Part shown: positions 1-5,802 of the stretch, one piece after another | Layout of the letters: the number at the start of each line of letters is the position of its first letter | Position numbering within the stretch: the first letter of the stretch is position 1 | Assembly: GCA_013203365.1 (NCBI GenBank) | Contig: JABMQG010000022.1 | Span: forward strand, 1-6,282 | Direction: 5' to 3' | Source: Planctomycetota bacterium | GTDB taxonomy: Bacteria; Planctomycetota; Phycisphaerae; SM23-33; FEN-1343 | Length of the DNA: 6,282 nt | The notes under the pieces: model-generated | Told to the model about the DNA's origin: nothing | Seen by the model: the letters and a program-made list of their open reading frames with translations, nothing else | The model's database searches: none | Program-made: the position numbers and the translations under genes

Positions 1-68
1 CTCAGCAGGAACCGTACGAGATTACACCCTATAAAACCCGCTCCTCCGGTCACCAGGTACCTAGCCAT
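1..68 (-). CDS. NAD-dependent sugar-nucleotide epimerase/dehydratase, N-terminal fragment
   Basis: Only the first 22 codons are inside the window; the gene runs off the left edge. Translation gives MARYLVTGGAGFIGCNLVRF and then LL. This is the first beta strand and glycine-rich NAD-binding loop (GGAGFIG, residues 8-14) of an extended short-chain dehydrogenase, the fold of UDP-glucose 4-epimerase, dTDP-glucose 4,6-dehydratase and UDP-glucuronate decarboxylase. The start is supported by GGAG six bases upstream of the ATG. The gene follows the next epimerase on the same strand after 72 bases, so the two are probably co-transcribed. Family membership is firm; substrate and exact reaction cannot be told from this fragment. 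Confidence 0.85.
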   Translation of the reverse strand, partial: MARYLVTGGAGFIGCNLVRFLL

Positions 69-140
69 TCAATTCTCCGGTCAAAAGCCGACTTCCGCAT
101 CCCAATGCTTCGCCCAGAAACATGGTGAAAAAAAAAGCCT

Positions 141-1115
141 TCAGCCCAGCCTCTTCTTCTCGTAATCGATCACCTTTTGCAGTGTTTCGCGCAGCGTCAC
201 CTTGGGCTCGTAGCCGATCAGCCGACGAATCTTCGTCAGGTCGGGCGTCCGCTGCATCATGTCATCGAACGGTCGTCCGTAGGCCTGTTCGTAAGTGAGG
301 TGTTGCTTGCTGCTGCCACTGCCGGTCATTTCCAAGACAAGATCGGCCAGTGCTTCGATGGTTATGCTCTCGGTGGTTCCGACGTTGACGATTTCCCCGA
401 CCGCGTCATCACACTCAACAAGCCGCATCATCGCGGCAACCACGTCGTTGACGCTGGAGAAACATCTGCTTTGCGCGCCTGTCCCGTAAACTTGCAGGGG
501 TTCGCCACGCAGGGCCGCGCGTACGAACCGCGGAACGACCATGCCGTATGCGCCGGTCTGCCTGGGGCCGACCGTGTTGAACAGCCGGCACACCACGGTA
601 TGGAGGCCGAACTGATCGTGATAGGCCAGCGCCAGGAACTCATCCACCATCTTGCTGCATGCATAGCACCATCGGCTAAGACGCGTGGAGCCGAGAACCA
701 CATCGTCCTCTTCCGCAAACGGCACGCGATTCGATTTGCCGTACACCTCGCTGGTGGAAGCCAGGAGGGTCTTTCGACTGAACTTATTCGCCAACTCCAG
801 CACTACTTCACTGCCGTGAATGTTGGTTTCGATGGTGCGAACGGGCTGATCCACGATCAGCTTGACCCCGACCGCCGCTGCCAGGTGGAAGATGACGTCG
901 CATCGATCCACCAACTGAACCATGGTGACTGCGTTGCAAACGCTTTCGCGGACGAACTGAAAGCCGGGCCTGCCAAGCATGTGGCGGATATTATCCAGCG
1001 ACCCGGTGGACAAGTCGTCAACGCATGTCACGCAGTTACGCTCATCTGCGCCCATGATTAAATCGGACAGATGGCTGCCAATAAATCCCGCGCCGCCGGT
1101 TATAAGGGCTCTCAT
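141..1115 (-). CDS. NAD-dependent epimerase/dehydratase (extended SDR) acting on a nucleotide sugar
   Basis: A complete 324-residue extended short-chain dehydrogenase. Visible motifs: NAD-binding GGAGFIG at 7-13 directly after the start; D33-D34 at the end of the second strand, expected to bind the adenosine ribose; HLAA at 77-80; the TSEVYG segment at 121-126 with the catalytic Thr/Ser; catalytic Y151-x3-K155 (YACSK); and an RLFNTVGPRQ segment as in UDP-glucuronate decarboxylase-like and UDP-sugar epimerase families. Length is normal for these families. It most likely interconverts or decarboxylates a nucleotide sugar in the cytoplasm for a surface polysaccharide. I chose the ATG at 1115; an in-frame GTG at 1148 adds 11 residues but lacks an SD motif and is poorly placed against the Rossmann strand. 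The ATG has only a weak AAGG five bases upstream. A second epimerase follows 72 bases downstream. Family is certain; the substrate is not determined. Confidence 0.9.
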   Translation of the reverse strand: MRALITGGAGFIGSHLSDLIMGADERNCVTCVDDLSTGSLDNIRHMLGRPGFQFVRESVCNAVTMVQLVDRCDVIFHLAAAVGVKLIVDQPVRTIETNIHGSEVVLELANKFSRKTLLASTSEVYGKSNRVPFAEEDDVVLGSTRLSRWCYACSKMVDEFLALAYHDQFGLHTVVCRLFNTVGPRQTGAYGMVVPRFVRAALRGEPLQVYGTGAQSRCFSSVNDVVAAMMRLVECDDAVGEIVNVGTTESITIEALADLVLEMTGSGSSKQHLTYEQAYGRPFDDMMQRTPDLTKIRRLIGYEPKVTLRETLQKVIDYEKKRLG

Positions 1116-1213
1116 CGCTGCCTTGGCCTTTCCCGCCTGTTCATTCACGGCGGTACGTTACGGAGGATAACGCAGGGCAAAGCGGCATACAAGGGGTTGC
1201 CGGAATAGTTGCC

Positions 1214-1242
1214 TTGACAGATGAAACAGTTCAATGTATATT
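1214..1242 (+). promoter_or_regulatory. Sigma-70-type promoter for rnc
   Basis: TTGACA at 1214-1219 is a perfect -35 box. It is followed by a 17-base spacer and TATATT at 1237-1242, five of six matches to the -10 consensus. Transcription would start near 1249, giving rnc a leader of about 100 bases. This is the best promoter match I found in the window. The call rests on pattern only. Confidence 0.6.
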
Positions 1243-1312
1243 GCTATTTGTGGGTTGACAAATAATCGGTTCGGGCCTTTGACGAGATTCGCCATTGTCG
1301 TCCAACCCCGGC

Positions 1313-1347
1313 TGGCGGCTCTCGCCACAGGCCCTGAGGCTAGGGCC
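1313..1347 (+). promoter_or_regulatory. Two tandem hairpins in the rnc leader, SD-like GAGG in the second loop
   Basis: TGGCG/CGCCA form a 5-bp stem at 1313-1327 with a 5-base loop. GGCCCT/AGGGCC form a perfect 6-bp stem at 1330-1347 with the 6-base loop GAGGCT. The second stem ends two bases before the GTG start of rnc. Its loop holds GAGG, while the alternative SD-like AGGG lies in its 3' arm. The pairings are seen directly. A role in translation control is inference, and the stems are short. Confidence 0.4.
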
Positions 1348-1349
1348 AC

Positions 1350-2099
1350 GTGAAAGAACTGGACATTGAGCACTGTCAGAATTTATTAGCCTACAAGTTC
1401 AAAGACATCGAACTGCTGCGTCAAGCACTAATCCACGCTTCCCTGGCAGCTACGCGTTTGAAATCAAACGAGCGGATGGAGTTTCTCGGCGACGCCGTGC
1501 TCGGCTTGGTGATCTGCGAGAAACTCTACAAGGACCACAACAGGTACCTCGAAGGAAGACTCACCAAGATCAAATCCGTGGTAGTCTCCCGCCACATGTG
1601 CTCGGAAGTAACCGACGAGTTGGGCCTGTCTGAAATGCTGCAGGTGGGCAAGGGCTTCGACTTTAAAGAATTGCCCGAGAGCATCACCGCCGGGGTCCTG
1701 GAAAGCGTGATCGGGGCCATCTACCTCGACGGCGGACTCGAACCCGCTCGCGAGTTTATTCTCAAACACATGGATTCCAAGATCGAGACCGTCTTAGCCG
1801 ATCAGCACGAACTGAACTACAAGAGCATCCTCCAGCAGTATGCCCAGCGGGTATGGAACTGCACGCCTAAGTACGATGTCCTGGACGAAAAGGGGCCCGA
1901 CCACGCCAAGGCCTTCGAGATATGCGTGGTGTGCGAACATCGGCGTTTCGCCAGCGCCTGGGGCAACAACAAGAAACAAGCCGAGCAGCTCGCCGCAAAG
2001 GCCGCCCTGTTCGAACTGGAGCCGGATATAATTCCAACCGAAAACGACGACGGAAAAGAAAAAGAATCTGATTCGCAATTGCCGTTCAGCCAATCGTGA
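1350..2099 (+). CDS. rnc: Ribonuclease III
   Basis: A 249-residue double-strand-specific endoribonuclease that processes rRNA precursors and structured mRNAs. The catalytic domain (about 1-145) carries the family signature ERMEFLGDAVL at 41-51, with E41, E44 and D48 matching E. coli E38, E41 and D45. A second active-site helix, ESVIGAIYLDGG (118-129), has E118 matching E117. A double-stranded RNA-binding domain spans about 155-223 (YKSILQQ, GPDHAKAF, then KKQAEQLAAKAAL), followed by an acidic, probably disordered tail of about 25 residues. Length is slightly above the E. coli enzyme. The GTG start is forced: an in-frame TAG lies at 1341-1343 with no other start between. One oddity: G115 occupies the position of the metal-binding Asp114 of E. 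coli. The gene is divergent from the epimerases and convergent with the zinc-ribbon gene. Identification is secure. Confidence 0.96.
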   Translation: MKELDIEHCQNLLAYKFKDIELLRQALIHASLAATRLKSNERMEFLGDAVLGLVICEKLYKDHNRYLEGRLTKIKSVVVSRHMCSEVTDELGLSEMLQVGKGFDFKELPESITAGVLESVIGAIYLDGGLEPAREFILKHMDSKIETVLADQHELNYKSILQQYAQRVWNCTPKYDVLDEKGPDHAKAFEICVVCEHRRFASAWGNNKKQAEQLAAKAALFELEPDIIPTENDDGKEKESDSQLPFSQS

Positions 2100-2129
2100 C
2101 GTAGCGGGTCTCGGCGGTACGGTCGGCTT

Positions 2130-2951
2130 TCAGTGCCATTTAAAGAAGTAGCCCAGGGCGGCTAATACGATGTTGATCGACTGCAAGACAATCGGCAGCA
2201 ACCAGCCTCGCCGCCACCGCCGCAACCCGGCATACCAGTGAAGCGCCAGGACGGACACCAGACCAATGTAGACAATAGAAACCAGGACGGTCTCGAGTAA
2301 GACCGAACCCAGGGCTTCTTCTGCAAAATCCAGGGCTTCACATGCAAAACAGAAGGCGTGAAAATTGTAAAACAACAACCCACAACTGACCCCCGGGTAG
2401 GTGCTCGGTTCACTGGCGACAAGGGTCAGAGGAAACAGTATCCAGTTCTCATATTTCGTCGGCCAGGGATAGTTATCTTGTGACCACAGGGCATTGAGCG
2501 TTACCGACACCAGAGCAAACACCCCTATCGTCGCTACGGCCAGCAGCAGTGCCCACGCTGCCGTTCGTTTGTGTGAAGCCCAACATACGCGAGGGTGCTT
2601 CTTGTCGGTCAGTTCTGCCATATCCTTACGGGACAGATAATTCACGGAGCTGAGCTGCCCGCACGAAGGGCACTGCTGCATCTGGGGCTCCTGGACATTG
2701 GCCGGTTGTGGCCGCAGGCAATGACTGCAGACAAACCACCGGCACCATCGCCGGCCGATCCGCCGGCCGAGAGCCCACATCGCCAGCCCCATCGCCAGCC
2801 CCACGACGACCAGGACAATCTCGTACGTGAATATCTGCCCGGCCGTAGGTCCGCAGCCTGGAATGACGGCCAGACACAGCAAGATCATCGCATCACGAAG
2901 CCACTGAATGCCGCTCCGCCTGTGCTGAGGCAGTCTCGCAGGTGCGTTCAT
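2130..2951 (-). CDS. Zinc-ribbon multi-pass membrane protein of unknown function
   Basis: I do not recognise this 273-residue protein. A basic N-terminus (HRRS) precedes a hydrophobic stretch at 21-32 ending in IPGC (C33). This resembles a lipoprotein signal, but proline at -2 is unusual, so it may be a plain signal anchor. A transmembrane segment (about 42-61) is followed by a basic patch and a zinc-ribbon-like C75-x2-C78 ... C94-x2-C97. Further hydrophobic segments lie at about 131-155, 216-240 and 250-270. Between them is a loop rich in aromatic and Cys residues (LLFYNFHAFCFACEALDFAEE, 192-212). The ATG at 2951 has GAGG five bases upstream. An in-frame GTG at 2999 would overlap the stop of the QueC-like gene, but no SD supports it. 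The gene lies 44 bases downstream of the QueC-like gene, so it is probably its last operon partner. Confidence 0.75.
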   Translation of the reverse strand: MNAPARLPQHRRSGIQWLRDAMILLCLAVIPGCGPTAGQIFTYEIVLVVVGLAMGLAMWALGRRIGRRWCRWFVCSHCLRPQPANVQEPQMQQCPSCGQLSSVNYLSRKDMAELTDKKHPRVCWASHKRTAAWALLLAVATIGVFALVSVTLNALWSQDNYPWPTKYENWILFPLTLVASEPSTYPGVSCGLLFYNFHAFCFACEALDFAEEALGSVLLETVLVSIVYIGLVSVLALHWYAGLRRWRRGWLLPIVLQSINIVLAALGYFFKWH

Positions 2952-2995
2952 CGAGCCCTCGCCGTGTCGGATATTGAATATCGCCTTGTTCGCCG

Positions 2996-3652
2996 TCACC
3001 GCTTTGCCGCGCCGGCCTTTTCGAGTGCCTTACCACGGGTGGTGCACCCGATGCACCGGCCGCAGGGCATCGCGCCGCCTCGCAGGCATGACCAGGTCTG
3101 ATTTATGGGCACCTTCAGTTGCACCGCCAGGTCGACGACTGCCTCATAAGTGTACTGGGACAGCGGCGCATCGATGACAGGGGCCTTGTCTTCGCCCAGA
3201 CAGCGGCTGACCAGTTGCCAGCACAGCAGTCGTACGGCGTTGGCTCGGTCGGGGTAGTTGCCGGGATTTGCCAGCGTAACGCCCCAGACGACGCGATCGG
3301 CCCCTAATGTGTAAGCCCACGCGGCCGCCGCGCACAGCATTGTTGCCGAGAGCATCGGCACGAACGACATTGCCAGTGACTGCCCAACGGCACGGGCGTC
3401 CTCGATGTCGCCGCCGGCCTGTAGCAGGGGCGAGGGGCACAACTCCGGCCACTGCCCCAACCCGACCACCTGATGCCGCGCCGGGCTGAACCAATCGCAC
3501 AAGGCCGCAAAGGCCTCCGCCTCTCGCTGGCCGGCTTGCTGGCCGTACTGAAAATGCAGCAAGGCCAGCCTCCATTCCTGTTGCGCCACCGCCGCGGCCA
3601 CCGCCGAGGCCAATCCACCGCTGGTGAGCACTACAGAGAGTTTTTTTGCCAT
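2996..3652 (-). CDS. QueC-like protein (7-cyano-7-deazaguanine synthase family) with altered active site
   Basis: A 218-residue relative of QueC, the PP-loop ATPase that makes preQ0 from 7-carboxy-7-deazaguanine on the queuosine/deazapurine pathway. Family evidence: the N-terminal strand and loop VVLTSGGLAS (7-16), FQYGQ at 34-38, FVP at 97-99, GV...NYPD at 124-135, and the C-terminal zinc site TWSC...CGRCIGC with C189, C197, C200 and C203, spaced almost exactly as in E. coli QueC. Oddities: the PP-loop motif SGGxDS reads SGGLAS, with Ala15 (codon GCC) for Asp; the FVPGRN motif reads FVPMLS; and the SGYPDCR motif reads GNYPDRA. Fold and zinc site look kept while ATP and substrate sites have changed, so ordinary preQ0 synthesis is doubtful and I give no gene symbol. 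The ATG at 3652 has GAGG eight bases upstream; an in-frame GTG at 3706 is less likely. The dehydrogenase ends 57 bases upstream. Confidence 0.8.
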   Translation of the reverse strand: MAKKLSVVLTSGGLASAVAAAVAQQEWRLALLHFQYGQQAGQREAEAFAALCDWFSPARHQVVGLGQWPELCPSPLLQAGGDIEDARAVGQSLAMSFVPMLSATMLCAAAAWAYTLGADRVVWGVTLANPGNYPDRANAVRLLCWQLVSRCLGEDKAPVIDAPLSQYTYEAVVDLAVQLKVPINQTWSCLRGGAMPCGRCIGCTTRGKALEKAGAAKR

Positions 3653-3709
3653 TGTCGGATCCTCACAATCGTCCCGCCGGATAGCCAGCCGGTCCACCTG
3701 GCGCACTTT

Positions 3710-4672
3710 TTAACGCCCACAGGCCATGTCGAGTATCACCTTGACCACGTCGGACCTTGCAGCCAATTCCAGTGCCTCAATTGCATTTTCCACAGACATG
3801 TGCCGGCTGACCAGATTCGTCACGTCTACTTCGTGCCGCGCGAGGGCATTCAGTGCGTCGGCAAACGGCCCGCATCGCGAACCGATCAGTGTCACCTCGT
3901 TAATTACCAGCGAACTCAGGTCCACCGGCTCACCCCCGGCGTAGGTGCTCTTGAGCACTATCGTTCCTCGCGGCCGAACGGCTCGGCATGCAAGGGCCAA
4001 TCCACTGGCCGCCCCGGTTGCATCGACTACGACGTCGGCGTCCTGCCTGGGTACGAAATCGCCCACCTCGGCCGTCTGGATGTGCACCTTCTCAGCCAAT
4101 TCGAGCTTCTCGGAATGCTTGCCCACCAATACCAGCGACGGACAAATCCGGTGCACGACACGGGCAATCAGTTGGCCCAGCGTGCCATCGCCCAGTACGA
4201 CCACCTTCTGTCCCCGCTCGAAGCGGACCTGCCGAACCAATTGGAACGCCGCGGCCAACGGCTCCACCATCACGGCCTCGTCGTCGCTGAGCCCATCGGG
4301 CACCTCGTGCAGGTTGCCAATCGGCACGGCGACCTTGTCGGCGAAGACGCCGTCTCGGCCATGGATGCCCAGTACGGTCCGCTCGCGACAATGGTTCCGC
4401 AGCCCGCTCCTGCACATGCCGCACCGCCCGCACACGCAGTTTATCTCCGCTACAACGCGCTTACCTCGCCACCGCGCCGGCCCGGCTGCAACTCGGCCAA
4501 CGAACTCGTGACCCAAAACGCCCCGGAAATTCATGTAGCCCCGAACGATCTCAAGATCAGTCCTGCACACGCCCGCACGTATCACTTCAACGACGACCTC
4601 CCCGCGCGCAGGGCGAGGGTCGGCGTAATCATCGCGAAAAACAACATCACCTGTGAACTCCACAGCCCGCAT
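3710..4672 (-). CDS. Zinc-dependent medium-chain alcohol/polyol dehydrogenase-like oxidoreductase
   Basis: A 320-residue MDR-family NAD(P)-dependent oxidoreductase, cytoplasmic. Visible elements: catalytic zinc ligands C36 (GVCRTD) and H55-E56 (GHE), with E137 (VEPLA) as the likely further ligand; structural zinc cysteines C81-x2-C84-x2-C87-x7-C95; a Rossmann dinucleotide loop GDGTLG at 161-166; and a second-half DATGAA motif typical of sorbitol/threonine-dehydrogenase-like members. Catalysis is probably reversible oxidation of a secondary alcohol or polyol; the substrate is not evident. The ATG at 4672 has GGGGA eight bases upstream. An in-frame TTG at 4699 gives nine extra residues and is less likely. 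It is followed after 57 bases by the QueC-like gene, which suggests co-transcription. The protein is somewhat short for the family, but all metal sites are intact. Family is certain; function within the operon is unknown. Confidence 0.9.
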   Translation of the reverse strand: MRAVEFTGDVVFRDDYADPRPARGEVVVEVIRAGVCRTDLEIVRGYMNFRGVLGHEFVGRVAAGPARWRGKRVVAEINCVCGRCGMCRSGLRNHCRERTVLGIHGRDGVFADKVAVPIGNLHEVPDGLSDDEAVMVEPLAAAFQLVRQVRFERGQKVVVLGDGTLGQLIARVVHRICPSLVLVGKHSEKLELAEKVHIQTAEVGDFVPRQDADVVVDATGAASGLALACRAVRPRGTIVLKSTYAGGEPVDLSSLVINEVTLIGSRCGPFADALNALARHEVDVTNLVSRHMSVENAIEALELAARSDVVKVILDMACGR

Positions 4673-4799
4673 GGCATCTATCCCCGGCCGCTCCGACAAA
4701 GGCGAAAGACTCTCGGCATGATATAACGTTTTCTGCTCTGGGCGGTAGTCATCGATTCTTGCTTCGCAGTTCCCGTTTTTCGGTTGGCAGACGCCTCTT

Positions 4800-5507
4800 T
4801 CACAGCCCTAGCCAATTCCACCAATGGCGGCTTGGCTTGGCCGGAGGCGGGGCGAACGGGTCTTCCTTCTCGGCAATCAATCGCCGCCAAAGCTTCGCGT
4901 CGTACTGGCCGTCCAAGTACGTCATCTCGACCAAGCTGCTGCGAGCGGCCCGGCGAACGGCGAAGTCCTCGTCGCCCAGCGACCTTATAAGCGTCCCAAG
5001 CACGGGGGCGGTCTTGTATTGCCGCAACGCGCGAACGCACCGCACCCGCACGGCCGGGTCCGGGTCGCCCCTTGCCTGACGAGACAGCGGCTCGACGGCC
5101 GATTCACCCTGAACCTTTTCCTTTCCCAAAGCCTCGGCTGCATCGGCACGAACCTGGGCATCCGGATCGTTTACGAGTGCGTCGATAAGCTCCGGCAGAT
5201 ACTTGTCGCTGCCGGAACGGCCAAGGGCGACGATGGCAGCTGATCGGACAGGGGCCGCGGGGTCCTTTGAAAGGATGGCGTAACCGCGCAGGTATCGCTC
5301 CTGCAAACCCCCGTCATTCCGGCTAAGGGCGACAATCCCCTCTCGCCGCAGGTCCGCGTCGTCGGGATCAAAGGCATTGGCGACCTGCTCCTTGGTCGAA
5401 TCGGCCCCGCGTATCCACCTGACTGGGTTGGCATATTCGCCCCGGCCCCGGCAACCGGCTAGGGCGGCTACAACAACAATAACAATAAGCGCAATTGATC
5501 TGTTCAT
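4800..5507 (-). CDS. HEAT-repeat lipoprotein
   Basis: A 235-residue predicted lipoprotein. The N-terminus MNRSIALIVIVVVAALAGC is a textbook lipoprotein signal with lipobox LAGC, so C19 would be lipidated. The mature part contains at least four HEAT/PBS-lyase-type helical repeats with the pattern D-P/E-x-x-x-V-R-x-x-A/C-x-x-x-L: about 82-98 (PVRSAAIVALG), 114-130 (QVRADAAEALG), 147-163 (AVRVRCVRAL) and 177-193 (AVRRAARSSL). Such solenoids act as protein-binding scaffolds. The C-terminus is proline-rich and then aromatic (HWWNWLGL). I chose the ATG at 5507 because it starts the signal peptide directly; longer upstream starts would put about 36 basic residues ahead of it. Only a weak GGGA precedes it. 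The dehydrogenase follows after 127 bases, so it may be a separate unit. Partner and role are unknown. Confidence 0.88.
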   Translation of the reverse strand: MNRSIALIVIVVVAALAGCRGRGEYANPVRWIRGADSTKEQVANAFDPDDADLRREGIVALSRNDGGLQERYLRGYAILSKDPAAPVRSAAIVALGRSGSDKYLPELIDALVNDPDAQVRADAAEALGKEKVQGESAVEPLSRQARGDPDPAVRVRCVRALRQYKTAPVLGTLIRSLGDEDFAVRRAARSSLVEMTYLDGQYDAKLWRRLIAEKEDPFAPPPAKPSRHWWNWLGL

Positions 5508-5585
5508 CGTTCCCGCATCATGGCAATTCACTTTTCGCCCGGTGCACTGGTGCCGGCAGCACCGCAGGCTGGTCGGACCCGGCCG

Positions 5586-5615
5586 AGTGTAGCGGAAAGG
5601 CCTTTTGTGGAACAA
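5586..5615 (-). promoter_or_regulatory. Possible promoter for the HEAT-repeat lipoprotein gene
   Basis: Read on the minus strand, TTGTTC (5610-5615) is followed by an 18-base spacer and TACACT (5586-5591). The -10 box matches four of six consensus bases and the -35 only three. It would give a leader of about 70 bases. This is a modest match and the call is tentative. Confidence 0.3.
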
Positions 5616-5639
5616 TGGAATTCCTTATTGGCTACCCGG

Positions 5640-5682
5640 CTGTGTGCGACTTTTTTCCTGGTAGGAAAAATGTCGCACACAG
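5640..5682. repeat. Near-perfect 43-base inverted repeat (20-bp arms, 3-base loop)
   Basis: The arms at 5640-5659 and 5663-5682 are complementary at 19 of 20 positions. The only mismatch is T5651 opposite T5671, and the loop is GGT. Each arm has a GTGTGCGAC block and a T-run/CCT block. It lies between two divergently transcribed genes, so it is not the terminator of either. It could be a REP-like or MITE-like palindrome, a dispersed intergenic repeat, or a large operator. The structure is seen directly; the role is unknown. Confidence 0.9.
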
Positions 5683-5689
5683 AGCGGGA

Positions 5690-5707
5690 GAAAGTAGAAA
5701 GTAGAAA
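5690..5707. repeat. Short tandem direct repeat of GAAAGTA
   Basis: Two exact copies of GAAAGTA (5690-5696 and 5697-5703) plus a partial third, GAAA (5704-5707), lie eight bases from the large inverted repeat. It may be part of the same intergenic element or a simple replication slippage product. Confidence 0.6.
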
Positions 5708-5718
5708 ACACGGCTGAC

Positions 5719-5752
5719 GCCTCGATTGGAGAACCATCCCAATCGGTAAGGC
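5719..5752. repeat. Stem-loop upstream of rsmA
   Basis: CGATTGG (5723-5729) pairs perfectly with CCAATCG (5739-5745) around a 9-base loop. After a 3-base bulge, GCCT (5719-5722) pairs with AGGC (5749-5752), giving 11 bp in total. It ends 50 bases before the rsmA start. If the rsmA promoter is the TATTAT at 5791, this hairpin lies upstream of the transcript and would act as DNA rather than RNA. Function is unknown. Confidence 0.55.
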
Positions 5753-5790
5753 AGGCAACTGGGCGCTTCCCTATCTGCAAGTTGCCAGCG

Positions 5791-5796
5791 TATTAT
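5791..5796 (+). promoter_or_regulatory. rsmA: Possible -10 box just upstream of the rsmA start
   Basis: TATTAT ends six bases before the rsmA ATG, so transcription would start at or within a base or two of the start codon and give a leaderless mRNA. No SD motif lies between 5770 and 5802, which agrees with this. No good -35 box is visible at the right spacing, so the call is tentative. Confidence 0.35.
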
Positions 5797-5802
5797 ATCT
5801 CC

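Noticed and set aside
128..160. Run of nine A bases (T on the minus strand) after the epimerase stop, as a possible terminator
   Set aside because: The sequence ahead of the T-run on the minus strand has direct GGCT repeats but no complementary arms, so no hairpin forms. The next gene follows on the same strand.
177..1061. Plus-strand open frame of 294 codons
   Set aside because: It is antisense to the epimerase, which has complete SDR motifs. The plus-strand product shows no family features.
1255..1283. Second TTGACA (1255-1260) upstream of rnc
   Set aside because: At 17 bases spacing the -10 position reads TTTGAC, which is poor. The TTGACA at 1214 with TATATT is far better.
2100..2129. 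Terminator between the convergent rnc and zinc-ribbon genes
   Set aside because: The 30-base gap is GC-rich, but I could find no convincing stem followed by a T-run on either strand.
3473..4726. Long plus-strand open frame of 417 codons
   Set aside because: It lies antisense to the dehydrogenase and partly the QueC-like gene, both of which carry clear family motifs. Its translation is rich in His, Pro and Arg with no recognisable domain, as expected of a GC-rich antisense frame.
4673..4799. Promoter or terminator between the HEAT lipoprotein and dehydrogenase genes
   Set aside because: A TTATAT on the minus strand near 4725 has no fitting -35 box, and the CCG-AAAAA-CGG pairing near 4775 is too short. 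The 127 bases hold nothing I can support.
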